DNA of 64,000 nt from Delphinus delphis (Eukaryota > Chordata > Mammalia > Artiodactyla > Delphinidae): contig NC_082703.1 in NCBI RefSeq assembly GCF_949987515.2, forward strand, positions 8,270,680-8,334,679, written 5' to 3'. Of this stretch, positions 47,050 through 58,636 are shown in pieces (within the stretch, counting starts at the first letter, position 1; each line of letters opens with the position of its first letter). The notes under the pieces were generated by a model. That model did no database searches. It had not been told where the DNA came from and was given only the letters and a program-made list of their open reading frames with translations. The position numbers were made by a program, and so were the translations under genes.

Positions 47050-47090
<41 letters not shown>
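46860..47090 (+). mobile_element. CHR-1 SINE with long poly(A)
   Basis: GGGCTTCCCTGGTGACGCAG, canonical body and an uninterrupted A-run of about 40. Perfect 13-bp target-site duplication AAAGGACAATGCA at 46847-46859 and 47091-47103. The long pure tail suggests the most recent insertion in the window. Confidence 0.97.
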
Positions 47091-47095
<5 letters not shown>

Positions 47096-47103
47096 ACAAT
47101 GCA

Positions 47104-48055
47104 AACTGACATTACCACCAGCATTATAGGAGTTTACCAATTTTCATCCTCACCACCAAAACGTGTTTGGGGGATATTTGTTAATTGATGGGTAAAACAA
47201 ATATTGTTTAAAATATACTTTCTGATCACTAGCAAACTTGACTATTAAAGAATATTCAACTATTTTCATTTACTTTTTATGAATTGCATATTCATTTTTT
47301 TACCATTTTATGTTTTATAGATTTTTAGGAAGTTTAACTGTATAATCTCTAAAAGTAAAACAACTTGAATCTAAAAACTGTATAGCTTCTACTGTTTTAG
47401 TATCAAGTGCTAAGCAACACCAAACACCTTACTTTTTATGTTATTTCCTCCAATCCATTAATTCCTTTATTCATCTCCAATCTAGAGTTACAGCAATGAA
47501 GAGATCAGTTTCACTACTCCAAAATCAACAACATTGACAAGAACGGCTAGCTCTAGACCAAAAAAAAAAAAGGTCTTATGCAGGAAAAAAACTGACATCT
47601 TAAAAAAAAAATCAGTATTTTATGTGCAAGATTCATAAAGAACAGCAAAAGGAACAGGATTTGTCTTCCATTTCTTAATGAGATGACCTTCTTTGTACAA
47701 CAAAGTCCTTCTTCTGGAAATCACCTAAGACGTTGATAGGAGGATGAGATTTTGATGCTCATGTAAAAGCCTTTAATTCCTTTGTTATTTTTCCTAATAC
47801 ACAGATTTAGTTGAGCCTGCTGGGATGTGGGATTCAGCAAAGGCTGACAATACACCACATGGCACTAGTGACCAACAACAGAAGCTGCATCCTGATCTGA
47901 TGTGACAGTTATCTGATTGGGAGGTGGAACTTGTACAATAGAGGGGGCTTACTTTTTTCATCCTCCTTAGACAAGCTGCTAGACACCGTCAGAAACAGAT
48001 TTATACCAAGTTGTATTGAAGCACAAAATATTGTTCCTCCTGATAACTTTTATCA
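47104..48055. other. intronic AT-rich sequence
   Basis: Two A-runs at 47561-47571 and 47601-47609. No exon or named repeat. Confidence 0.5.
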
Positions 48056-48059
48056 AGGG

Positions 48060-48275
48060 GCAGCCTGATGCAAGGAAACTGATGTGGGCTTCGGAGTTAG
48101 ATATCTGGCCTAAGATCATATAATTCATTAGGAAGAAAACCTGGATTTGAATCTAACTCTAAGCTACTTTATCCTTCATATTATTTCATGTAGAAAGAGA
48201 ATAATATAGTATTATAAGCCTATTAGGATATTATATGGCATATTAGGCAATCAATAAATAACAAATTATTGTTAG
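48060..48275 (+). repeat. MIR-like SINE
   Basis: GCCTGATGCAAGGAAACTGA, GGCTTCGGAGTTAGATATCT, CCTGGATTTGAATCTAACTC and ATTAGGCAATCAATAAATAA follow the MIR plus-strand order. Confidence 0.6.
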
Positions 48276-48639
48276 CACACTACTATAATTATTAAACATA
48301 AACTAAGGGATGGATGGATGGGCAGAGGATGAAAAAGTAGTAGATTTTCATCGTGAAGATTATTTTGTTTGCGAAGAAGAAACCGTCAGAGCAAGAACCC
48401 CGTCTATTCAGCAGCACTTCAAGAAATGTCTGAAAATTTTACGTACCTTTTCCTTACCATGCTCTATCTAAGATGGAAACCCAGTGGCCAATACTGGGGA
48501 CCTGGATGTTCTTGGAAGATTAAGGTCACTCGTCTTTGCTGGAATGCGTTTGGACACATTTAGAAGACCTGAAGTTGTACCTTGAGAACCTGACATCCGA
48601 CTTAAGGAATTTCAGGGGGGAAAAAAAGCAACAACAAAA

Positions 48640-48880
48640 AAGCCTACTACATACTTGAGCAGCTTAGTATCACCTAATCAGCTTAATTGCACCAGGGTGA
48701 AGCCTGGTATGCATGCTGTCAGCAAGAAGAATGGGAGAAAAAGAACACTCTAACAGAGAAGTTTAATTGCTTTATGTGATTTAATTTAGCTGTCTCAGCT
48801 TCCTCCTCCATGCATAAATGACTATGAATCAATCATGTGAATATTGTTAGGCCGTTCCTGTTTGCTGTTTGTCATCAGTA
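48640..48880. promoter_or_regulatory. candidate conserved non-coding element
   Basis: Repeat-free block in intron 1 with two copies of TTAATTGC (48683-48690 and 48773-48780), plus TTAATTTAGC, TGCATAAATGACTATGAATC and AATCAATCATG words typical of homeodomain sites. Function is inferred only from word content. Confidence 0.3.
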
Positions 48881-49216
48881 GGTGGATAGCTTGCAGGTAC
48901 CTAGAGCCTATAGCAAGCACGTAGCTTTCTTGGTACCTAGGGTCTGGGTGAGGAGAGCAGAGATGACCTGGGCTACTACGGAACAAGTTTTAAAACTAAA
49001 AGAAACAACCAACACTAGAGTCGGTACTTTGGCGGCAGATATTAAACCATCAATTAAATGCGGCCACGTGCTGTAGAAGGAATGAGACATTCCCCAACAT
49101 TTAGAGGTGACTTCCAGAGCAGCAGTGGGCAGTCCAGGGCGGAACACAATGTTCTCGTTAGGTAAGTTGGGATAGGAAGGGAGAGGAAAGAATGGGTATT
49201 GATATGTTGAGACAGA
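48881..49216. other. intronic sequence, no recognised element
   Basis: Overlapping ORFs on both strands (48882-49285) show no features. Confidence 0.5.
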
Positions 49217-49700
49217 CCGGTACCCAGGACCCTTTGCTGCAGTGCTTGCACCTGGACAAATATCTCCGCTAGCGTCAAAATACAAAGAAACTCTAAGGGA
49301 CTAAAAATAACTGTGTGCATGCACAGTTGGGGCAAACTATAGACAACAAGATACAAAAAGGCCAAAAACCCAACTACCACTTCTGAAGAGCCAGGAGCAA
49401 AAACAGGGTGTCTGTAGCAAAAGCAGTGTACTGTGCATGCCTCCTGCACTCAACACCCCCAAAGGGGTGGGCAAGCCACGTAAGCCACTCCTCCCGCCTG
49501 ACCCCTGGATACATCCCTACCCTCACCCCAGATAAGGAACCAGCTTGCCCCTCTCAGGGACGGAGCAAGGGAACCTGTTGCTTGTTTTCACTCCCCCCTG
49601 CTACAGCAGAAGCCTCAATAAAGCATTGCCTGAATTTCTTGTCTGGCCTCTGATCAGTTTCTATTGATTAAAGAGGGCCAAGAACCCTGGTCAATAACAT
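49217..49700 (+). mobile_element. ERV-type solo LTR, copy 2
   Basis: A second copy of the LTR family found at 3333-3808, same strand. Starts near TGTTGAGACAGACCGG and ends GGTCAATAACA, giving TGTT..AACA ends. Intact poly(A) signal CAATAAAGC at 49615-49623, TATA-like AGATAAGGAACC at about 49530, then CTTGTCTGGCCTCTGATCAG of R/U5. Somewhat longer than copy 1. No retroviral coding sequence adjoins it, so it is a solo LTR. Confidence 0.82.
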
Positions 49701-49751
49701 CACTGCACTATCATTTTTTTCCTCCTATCTCTATGTTTTTTGTAGCCCTAA

Positions 49752-50048
49752 CATCCATTAAAACAAGCTCACAGACATAGAGAACAGACTTATGGTTGCC
49801 AAAGGGAAGGGGAGATGGCAGAGGGAGGGAGTGGGAGTTTGGGGTTAGCAGATACAAACTATTGTATGTAGGATGGATAAACAACAAGGTCCTACTGTAT
49901 AGCACAGAGAACTATATTCAATATCCTGCGACAAACCATAATGGAAAAGAACATGAAAAAGAATGTATACGTATGTATAACTGGATCACTTTACTGTACA
50001 GCAGAAATTAACACAACACTGTAAATCAACTAGACTTCAATAAAAAAA
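49752..50048 (+). mobile_element. L1 3' UTR fragment
   Basis: CATAGAGAACAGACTTATGG, TTGCCAAAGGGAAGGGGAG, GGTCCTACTGTATAGCACAG, GTACAGCAGAAATTAACAC and terminal AATAAAAAAAA. A 5'-truncated copy directly downstream of the LTR. Confidence 0.92.
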
Positions 50049-50385
50049 ACTCTAGCACCGTCAACCCAAAGGCTCTCAAAGGTGTTTACAGTCGATTAGG
50101 GTTAGGATTCAACATAACTGCAAAACAGAAATAAAGCACACTTAGTACCTCTATCGGAAGACAACAATGTCAAGACATTAAAAATCAGTGTTAAGACAGT
50201 GCTTCAAGTTGACAGTACGATGTACCCAAAGCACAGCAATGCCGGAGGAAGCTAACAAGCGACATTACAAGTTGCTCATTGGAAAAAACCCTAGGTGAGT
50301 GCTATGGTACCATTTCCTCACTAATATCTAATTCCTAGGATGCAAAACTGAAAAAGCAAATCTGACTGAGTCTCAGAGCAAAATA

Positions 50386-50475
50386 TTTTTAAATGCTAAT
50401 TTTTAGAATTCGAAGTATATAAGGTTATTTGGGTTAGTGGGGGGTTGTGTACAAAGTTTTAGGGGTGGGGAATGT
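50386..50475 (+). repeat. unnamed repeat, copy A
   Basis: TTGGGTTAGTGGGGGGTTGT followed by GGGGTGGGGAATGTGG. Matched by copy B at 53222-53320 after AATGTTAATT..AGAATT. Diverged and of unknown family. Confidence 0.6.
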
Positions 50476-50479
50476 GGCA

Positions 50480-52640
50480 TCATGAAACCTACGTGGAAAT
50501 GATTCTTTCCACTGAATGGATGATAACGTCAACTCTAAAAATGACTAGTTGATTCCAGAAATCCAGTAAACCTCACTGGACATTGTCCATCTTTTGGGAA
50601 GGAGCCACTGCAGTACAGTGATTTTCACCACATAGGAGGGATTCAAATCAAAACACCACCTCCTTGGTCATCGGCTCTATGCAACAGCCACTGGCACGAC
50701 AACAGAATAGCTCTGGAGGTCCTTAAAGGGAAAAGAGAAGATCCTAAAAGTCTCAATTTGGAACAAAGAGAAAAAAAAGTAACCAAGGAGCCTATAATTG
50801 TTGACTACTCAAGGTCTCAGAGTGCAATTTACAAGGTGTTTCTTATTCTTTAAGTTTTTCTCCAAGTGACTTCCCGTTACAAAGAGAAACCCAGAATAAA
50901 CTGTGATGAAAGTGAAGGTATACAAACTTTTGACTGATGGTGAATAAAAGTAATGAATTACTCTTCAGACTGAAGACCGAGCCAGGGAGAAAGCTAGTGT
51001 GCCTGGCCACATGGTTATAGGACGGAGGCAGACACGGAGCGTATTGAAAGATGAGATACATCACAACATGCAAACACTTAACTGGAGCAAACTGGGCATT
51101 CGCAGGTCATTAAAAAAGTGGGGGAGGGACATTTGAGTACTCAGTAAAATATCAACGTATTTAAGGTAAGCATTTATCTTTCCTGGTTAATTCCCACTTC
51201 CTGCATGGCAGAAAGTAGAAATATCTTCTTCATATGCGAAGACAAAATAAATTCTTCATCTCTCAACATTTAAAATTCTTAGAAATAATTCTGCAGAGAT
51301 TAAGATGTTAACATTCCAGAAAACCAAAATAACTCACTCATCTCGCCTTCCACCCTGAGGTCCCCATCCTACCCCACACAAATCCCAGATGAAAGAGCTG
51401 TGACAAGCTCAACAACTCAGGTGGTGTATTCCTCTACCCAGGAGTCCACTTGGCTTCCAAAGTAATAAATGCTTCTGAGGCCGTGTCTTGTGTTACAGAA
51501 CATGGCGAGATGGATGAGACAAGTTCCCGCTCTTATTATAACTCTGGTGTCCAAGGACTCAAGGAACCGCTTTCTGAAGAATGTACTACTCTCCCTATGA
51601 CTGCAGGGAACAACACGAACCTTCAAGATCAACGTGGACCCCAGGTTTGGTTGAAGGTCTGGGCTTGCCATAAATGCGGATTATTGGTTTTCTATTAGTC
51701 AGTGGAAGACACTAGATTTCAGTGAGATTAGTTATACATCAAAGCAATGTTCTCAAATGACAACAATAGACTTAAAGGTAAAACTACTAGAACAGAATCG
51801 TGCTTTTTCCCTTTGTCTCACAGGCAACTATTTCATGGCTGGGGCATTGTCACGCTGCAGTGATTCACAGAAGAATGTAATGTTTAATGAGCCAAATACG
51901 GAGATAATTATGCCACTTATATTTGGGACACACACAAAGTAAGACCATATTTGTAGAGACTATGAACATTCTAGGGCAGGAGAGAAAAGATTTTCTTTTT
52001 TAATAGCTGAACTGGATTTTACTATGACTAAAAACTTTGGAAGTAACACATTGCCTCTCTGCCCAATTAAAACAAGTTAAAGAGCTGAAAGAGTACATTT
52101 TTAATTTTAGAAGTTCTTTGAAGTTGCTCTGAAACTCCAACTTGATTTTATCCATGGGACCCTCCAATAATCAGATCTGTCAGTTCTTAAAAATCATCTA
52201 TTGATACATAATTATCTGTTGACACAGACGTGATACATTTCTTCACGGCTGCTTTTCTTGATTGTGAATTAATGCTCTAGATAAGCCAAAAGAACGATGC
52301 CATTATAATTATGAGTAAAAATAGGTCTTAAATCACAAAAGTAAATAAACAAGGAACTCTTTCTAGATCTGTTTAATATACTTTACTATCATAAGCTGGT
52401 AGACAGCAAAGAATCATTACTTGGTAAATGCTCTTAACCAGGTTTCTGTAAGTATTTAGAGCAAAGGTCAAAGTCAACATCGTGCTGTGTTTTTGAAAAC
52501 ACATGTCCTTAAGAAAAAAGCTTTAGATGGATAGTTGGGGTGTCTTTGTTATAGAAAAAGCAGAAAGGGGCAGAGTGGTCTAAATCTATCTTTGTGAACA
52601 CTGCGTGTTAATGCTAGCAGGCATTCTAGAAATCATCCAT
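50480..52640. other. intronic sequence, no recognised element
   Basis: About 2.2 kb with no named repeat. Short ORFs at 51417-51942 on both strands have no features. Confidence 0.45.
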
Positions 52641-52644
52641 TTTA

Positions 52645-52750
52645 ACTCATACTTTACAGACGAGAAAAGTGCCAATCGTGGAATCTAAGTAACTTGTCCA
52701 AGTTGACAAATCTGGTTAATGGCAGAGTCAAGATTAGGGGACTGGAAACA
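52645..52750 (-). repeat. MIR-like fragment
   Basis: TTTACAGACGAGAAAAGTGC, AGTAACTTGTCCAAG and GGTTAATGGCAGAGTCAAG match the reverse MIR core. Confidence 0.65.
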
Positions 52751-53221
52751 CCTCTCTGAAGAAACAGAGCTCTTTCTACCACGGAATACTGAGATTCAAG
52801 TGAAAAAATGTGACATTTAAACCCAAAGATGCCTTAAACTATTTCATTCCTTCTAGTTGAAACTTCCTCTCTTTGCATAAACAGCTTGCAGGGTAAAAAT
52901 ATCCCAAGGCATGTTAGGAATTGGTTGCAATCGCCGTGCTCATTGTAATCATCTTCGAAAACTCTTGGAGTTCTATGAGGGCTCCACTGATCAGAAAAAG
53001 GGCGACTGAAACGTCTCTCTTTGAGGGAATTGAGAGTTGGCTCCACATGAGAGCTCATCAAAGACTAGGAGAGTTGAGTTTGGATCAGATTATTGCCAAG
53101 TGGGTGCAAAACTGATTAGAGAAGTGATTCCTTGAATCTGATTTCAGGCATCCAAGTACCATGCCAGTTAGCTAGAGCATTATCACGGCATTTATTCCAA
53201 AAATAGCCACAGAACAAAATA
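52751..53221. other. intronic sequence, no recognised element
   Basis: Overlapping ORFs on both strands at 52834-53115 show no features. Confidence 0.45.
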
Positions 53222-53320
53222 AACATTTTAAAATGTTAATTATCAGAATTAGCAGATATTATATGAGGATATTAGGGTTAGTGGGGGTGTTGGGTACAGT
53301 GTCTTGGGGGATGGGGAACA
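53222..53320 (+). repeat. unnamed repeat, copy B
   Basis: ATATTAGGGTTAGTGGGGGT and CTTGGGGGATGGGGAACATG align with copy A at 50386-50475, 2.8 kb away in the same orientation. Confidence 0.6.
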
Positions 53321-53945
53321 TGGAGAATGGATTTAAGACTTTGGATACTCCAACAATCATGTGAAATGTTCCTCAGGGGACCTGAAGTTTTAACATCTGA
53401 GCTAAGCACACAGAGCCTGATGGTTGATCACTGCTCTAATTTTTAAAAACATTTCGATTAAGGCTGGGTTAATAAAGAGTTTGTTCATTAAAGTGCCGAT
53501 GAGATGCAATTTAGATAAGTGTGTCACAACCTTAGAGCAGCCACTAAAAATGTCACGCAACTTTTACAATTTTGAAAAGAGGGCATATAAAAACAGAAAG
53601 ACGTATAAAAGAGGTCAATAGGGATGTTTCAGATGGAAGGGTAGTCATGTAACCCAGGGATACACTACTATTTTTTAAGATTCAAAAGGGATTTCAAACG
53701 AGGTTCTCACCTACCAAACTGAGTGCATTCGTGGGGTTGGAAATCACAAATTAAGATCAACTACTGCTAATATCTGTAAGGAACCTATGGGAGAAGTCGG
53801 GGAGACTGAGCATTTTCTTAGCTCTTTTTCCCCCCTCCCTAAATTAGTTTATCAGCTAAATCTCTATGTCATTGATGCCATTCCTCTTAACATAATCAGT
53901 CCTAAAACAGCTCTTTTCCATGATTTCTTAAAAAAGAAAAAAAAA

Positions 53946-55095
53946 ATCTGCACAGCAAAAGATACCATCCACAAAATGAAAAAGTAACCTACCAAATAAA
54001 AAAAATACTTGCAAATCATATATCTGATAAACGGCTAACATTCAAGATATACAAAGAACACATGCAACTCAATAGCAAAAAAAAAAAAAAAAAAATCCTA
54101 TTTATAATGGGCAGAGGACCTGAACAGACATTTTTACAAAGAAGACACAGAGATGATCAACAGGTACATGACAAGGTGCTCAACATCACTAATCATCAGG
54201 GAAATGCAAATCAAAGCCACAACGAGACATCACCTCATGCCTGTTAGAATGGCTATCATCAAAAAGAGAGCAAATAGCAAGTGTTGAGGGTGTGGAGAAA
54301 AGGCAACTCTTGTGCACTGTTGGTGGGAATGTAAATTGGTGCAGCCACTATGGAAAACAGTATGGAGTTTTCTCAAAACTTTAAAATAGATCCAGCAATA
54401 TCTGGGTATTTATCAGAAGAGAACAAAAACACTAACTCAAAAAAATATATTTTTCATTAAAGCATTATTTAAAATAGCCAATATATGAAAACAACCTAAG
54501 TGTCCCTTGATAGCCAGATAGACAAAGAAAATGTGGCATATACGTATACAATGGAATATTATTCAGCCAAAACGGAGAAGAATCTCTTGCCATTTATGAC
54601 AACATGGATGAAATTTAAGGGTATTATGCTAAGTGAAAATAAGTCAGACAGAGAAAGACAAATACTCTAGGATCTCCCTTGTATGCTGAATCTAAAAACC
54701 AAAGCAAACAAACAAAAAACTGAGCTCACAGATACAGAGAACACATTGGGGTTTGCCAGAGGCAGGAGGTAGAAGATGGGTGAAATGGATGAAGGGGGTC
54801 AAAAGGTACAAACTTCTACTTATAAAATGAACAATGGGGATGTAACGTACCACATGGTGACTACAGTTAATGACACTGCATTGCACATTTCCAAGTTGCT
54901 AAGACAGCAAACCTTAAAAGTTCTCATCACAAGAAAAAATATTTGTAACTATGATGGTGATGGATGTTAACTAGACTTATGGTGATCATTTTGCAGTAGA
55001 TACAAATATAAAGTTATTAAGTTGTACAACTGAAATATAATGTTATATGTAAATTATATCAATAAAAAACCATCAAAACATTAAAAATAAATGCT
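53946..55095 (+). mobile_element. old L1 (L1M-type) 3' half
   Basis: Degenerate ORF2 C-terminal region (TTGTGCACTGTTGGTGGGAA, then ACAATGGAATATTATTCAGC) followed by an old-type 3' UTR (GGTTTGCCAGAGGCAGGAGG, GGTGACTACAGTTAATGACA, GTATAAATTATATC-like end). A poly(A) insertion lies at 54078-54096. The many stops and indels indicate an age well before cetaceans. Confidence 0.85.
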
Positions 55096-55910
55096 CAATC
55101 AAGTTTACTTACACAAAGTCTTTGTTAGACAGCAGGATAATATTAATGTCCCCAGAGCTGGATGGCATTTAAATTTCAGGAAAACATAATATAAATTGGG
55201 TATCAGATTTCCATTTTCATGAAAATAACTTGTCTACTCCCCCAGGTAATTTTGTCATTTTTCTCTCACTTCTTACCCTCACCTATTCCTCCCCTGCCTA
55301 TTCCTTCTTAAAGGGCAAAACAACAACAAAACTGACTTTTAGGAAAAACTTGCATTCCCTCCATTTTTTAATACGTAACAATTCAGATTTGTACAACCAA
55401 AAGCTCATTAATGTACCAGCTAAGCAATGGGCCACGTCTACTGGACGCCCACCCACAGGCCCTCCCTACTATCTCTCTGAGGGAACGGAAACAGTATAAA
55501 CAGAGCACACGTTCCACATTAGTGGAACAATATAGGTTCTTCATAAGGCAGAGAAGGATGCATTCAGAATTTTACTATAAAGTACTTGATGCAGATAAAA
55601 TTTTTAGTAGTACACACTGATTAAAATATATGGAAACATCAGAAATGAAGCATGACAGTAAAAGGAACACACGATCCAACCTAAGAAAACAGAATATTCC
55701 CAACACCATGGCTCTGTAATTTTCTGCTGTGATACCATCTGAAGCTCAGTGCTAACAACCACCATTCTGTGCTGTTGGGTTTTTTCCTTTCTTTTTTCAG
55801 ATAATTTCCCCCTTTCTGTTTATGTTTTTACCATATGGGTATACAACCCTCGACAACGTATTGTTTAGTTGACTGGTTCCGAACTTTATAAAATTGCAAG
55901 AGTATACTCA
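55096..55910. other. intronic sequence, no recognised element
   Basis: ORFs at 55230-55620 show no domain. Otherwise AT-rich. Confidence 0.45.
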
Positions 55911-55914
55911 TTCT

Positions 55915-56920
55915 TCTGATTAAAAAAAAATCTTTGAGATAGAATTCCCCTTCCATAAAATCCACCACTTGAAGTATACAATTCAGTGGTCTCAGTAAAA
56001 TCACAGATTTGTGTAACTATCACTACAATCTAAGCTTGGACTATTTTTATCACCCCCCACAAAGAAATCTTGTACCCATTAACAGCTACTCCTCCTCTTC
56101 CCCTGACCCCAGCTCCTGGCAATCATTAATCCAATTTTTCTCTAAGTTTGCCTATTCTGGACATTTTACATAAATTGAATTATACAGTATGTGATCGTTT
56201 GTGTTGCGTGGAAGGTTCATCCATGTAGCGTATCTCTAGACTTCCTTCCTTATTATCAAGGAATATTCCATTGCATGGATAAACCATAGTTTATCCATTC
56301 ATCAGCTGATGGATATCTGGGACATTTTCATACTGTAAATAATGTTTCTACGGACATTTATAAACAAGATTTTGCACGGACATATGTTCTCATTTCTTTC
56401 GGGTATATCTAGGAGTAAAACTGGTGAGTTGTATGGTTACCCTACGCTTAACTCTGAACAACCAACTCTTTTCCACAATGGCTGTATAATTTTACGTTTC
56501 TGCCAACAATGTATAAAGATTCAAATTTCTCCATATCCTCTTGTTCTTATTATCTTTGTTATTGAATACAGCTTTGTTATTATCTTTCTTTTTGAATACA
56601 GGCATCCTAGTGTTAACATGAAGTAGTTTCTCATGGTTGTGATGTGTAGTTCCCTAAGGGCTAATGCTTCTGGCCACTTTTCATACGTTTATTGGCCATT
56701 CTTATTCTTCTGATTGTTTTTTGCCCTCAACATTGTTTTTAAAATTCATCATTGCCAGCGTATGTGGTTGAGGTTCGTACATTTCATGGAAGTATTCCAT
56801 TGTGTGGCTACATCATGATTTCCTTATCCATTCTCCTGTTAATGGCCATTTTACTTTGTTTTGTTTTGCTATTGAAAACAATCCTGCTATGAATTTTCTT
56901 TATACATTTTCTGGCATGCT
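55915..56920 (-). mobile_element. old L1 (L1M-type) fragment, antisense
   Basis: Minus-strand order: CCACCACTTGAAGTATACAA (3' UTR), TCTTGTACCCATTAACAGC, GGTTCATCCATGTAGCG, ATTCCATTGCATGGATAAAC, TTTATCCATTCATCAGCTGA, TCCACAATGGCTGTATAATT. It matches L1 ORF2 C-terminus and 3' UTR, very diverged. The last 200 bp may be a second L1 fragment. Confidence 0.8.
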
Positions 56921-57074
56921 CTAGTCACCCCCCCTTTCTTTTTTTAATCAACTAAAATGCCTAAATAGTAAAAACTGTAACAACTGTCTTTGTGCAACAT
57001 ATCAAAAGGCATAACTGGCCAACCTAATAGGCCACATGCTAAGTATAATCTAGCCATGCAGTACTATGAAAGAG

Positions 57075-57118
57075 TGTGTGGGTGTGTGTGTGGGGGTGTG
57101 TGTGAGTATATGTGTGTT
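57075..57118. repeat. GT-rich microsatellite
   Basis: GTGTGTGGGTGTGTGTGTGG then GGGTGTGTGTGAGTATATG; imperfect. Confidence 0.85.
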
Positions 57119-57925
57119 GTAAATGTGTAAGGCTTGCTAAGCAGAAGGAACACAATATATCATTTCCTGAATAAGGAGACAAATACATATATACATAAGT
57201 ATAAACACAGAAGTCACATATAAAAGCTATGAGGTGATCCCATCAGTCCTGTTCAAGGCCATCATAAGTTTTTTTTTTTTTTTTAGCTTTAAGCACTATA
57301 AAACTAAAGATATAAATAAATCTAAAAAAGGCCTGCATTAGAACTACCCAAATGATCTAGGGGAAGAAATCCTAGGAGAAGGATTTAAAGAGACCACATT
57401 CCTGCAGGCTAAGGGAAAAAAGAACTTCAAATCAGCATATTGGGATAGAAAGGGTTATTTTAAGACTGGAGTTAAGTACCTGGTCTTCAGTACTTCTGGA
57501 GAAAGCAAGAGGAAATGGGGCTTCAATGACAGAAGTAGGAATGTAGGTCAAATGCTACGAAAAACTTCTGAACTCTAGTGTTTGGAGAAACTAAAATATG
57601 TAACCAAAGGGATTTGTGGACCCATACTCTTGGTATTTTTTCAAAGGGTAGAGTAGAGAGAAAATCTGTAAGAGGACTTAAATTGAGCCCTGTTCATGGG
57701 CAGAGAGGTGAATTACATCAATGGCATCCAAATCCTTTGACTAGTTCTTCCTTTGGAGTCCACGATTTAAAGGATTCTGCCTAGCAAACGACATTTGTTA
57801 AATAATTTCCCCCACTGCTTTTTAGTAATTAAAGAAATATAGAAACTTCCATCAGGACATGAGCCCAGATAAGCACACATTAAGTATGCTCTAGATGCTT
57901 TCTAGAAAAAAAATAAAATATATCT
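57119..57925. other. intronic sequence, no recognised element
   Basis: Poly-T at 57271-57285 and AT-rich DNA with no named repeat. The 68-codon ORF at 57578-57784 has no features. Confidence 0.45.
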
Positions 57926-57929
57926 AATG

Positions 57930-58345
57930 AGAGTAGAACAAATTAAATAAGGCGTATTCATGGAATAAACTACTATACTGTAGTCAGCAGGGACCATCAA
58001 TCGATCTACCAACATGGATACGTCTCAATTTATGTTACATGAGAGGAGAAAAGAATGAAACATGTTACAGAAGGATATATTCTGTAGGATTCCATTTCTG
58101 TAAATTTTTATAAATTATAGTCATAAAGCAATGCAATGAAAATTATGTACTCACAAGTATATAAATGTATGCTAAAATATGAAAATAAAATAGAAGGCTA
58201 TTCAATTATTGAGAGAAGCTGCTCTTGGAAAGATGGTGAAGGGAAAGAAGACGGAAGGGGGTTTGGAAGAAAAACACTTTAATTTTATCCATACTACTTA
58301 TTCCTCTTGTTAAAAAAAATCTATCAAGCAGATATGGAAAATACT
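57930..58345 (+). mobile_element. old L1 (L1M-type) 3' fragment
   Basis: GTATTCATGGAATAAACTAC, CCAACATGGATACGTCTCAA, TTCTGTAGGATTCCATTTCT and AGATGGTGAAGGGAAAG are in the order of an old L1 ORF2 end and 3' UTR. Confidence 0.55.
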
Positions 58346-58636
58346 ACTACTTATGATTAATAATTAAGAAACAGCAGGGTGAAAGATGGGTGTACAAGTG
58401 TTTGCTTTTTCTGTATTTTTAAAAATTCTCAGAGACAACAGTCAGAATCTCTGATTAATCCATCATTACCAATATAATTCTACCAAATTTCAAAAATTCC
58501 AGCCGAAAGCAGAAAAATGCATTGTGAGTAAAGGCACACTTTGCATTATGCTTTGTGACCTGTTGAAAGCAGTGCACACCCCCAACTGCTCTACAAATCT
58601 ACAGCATCTAGGACCCTAGGTTAAAACTCAGCGGAT

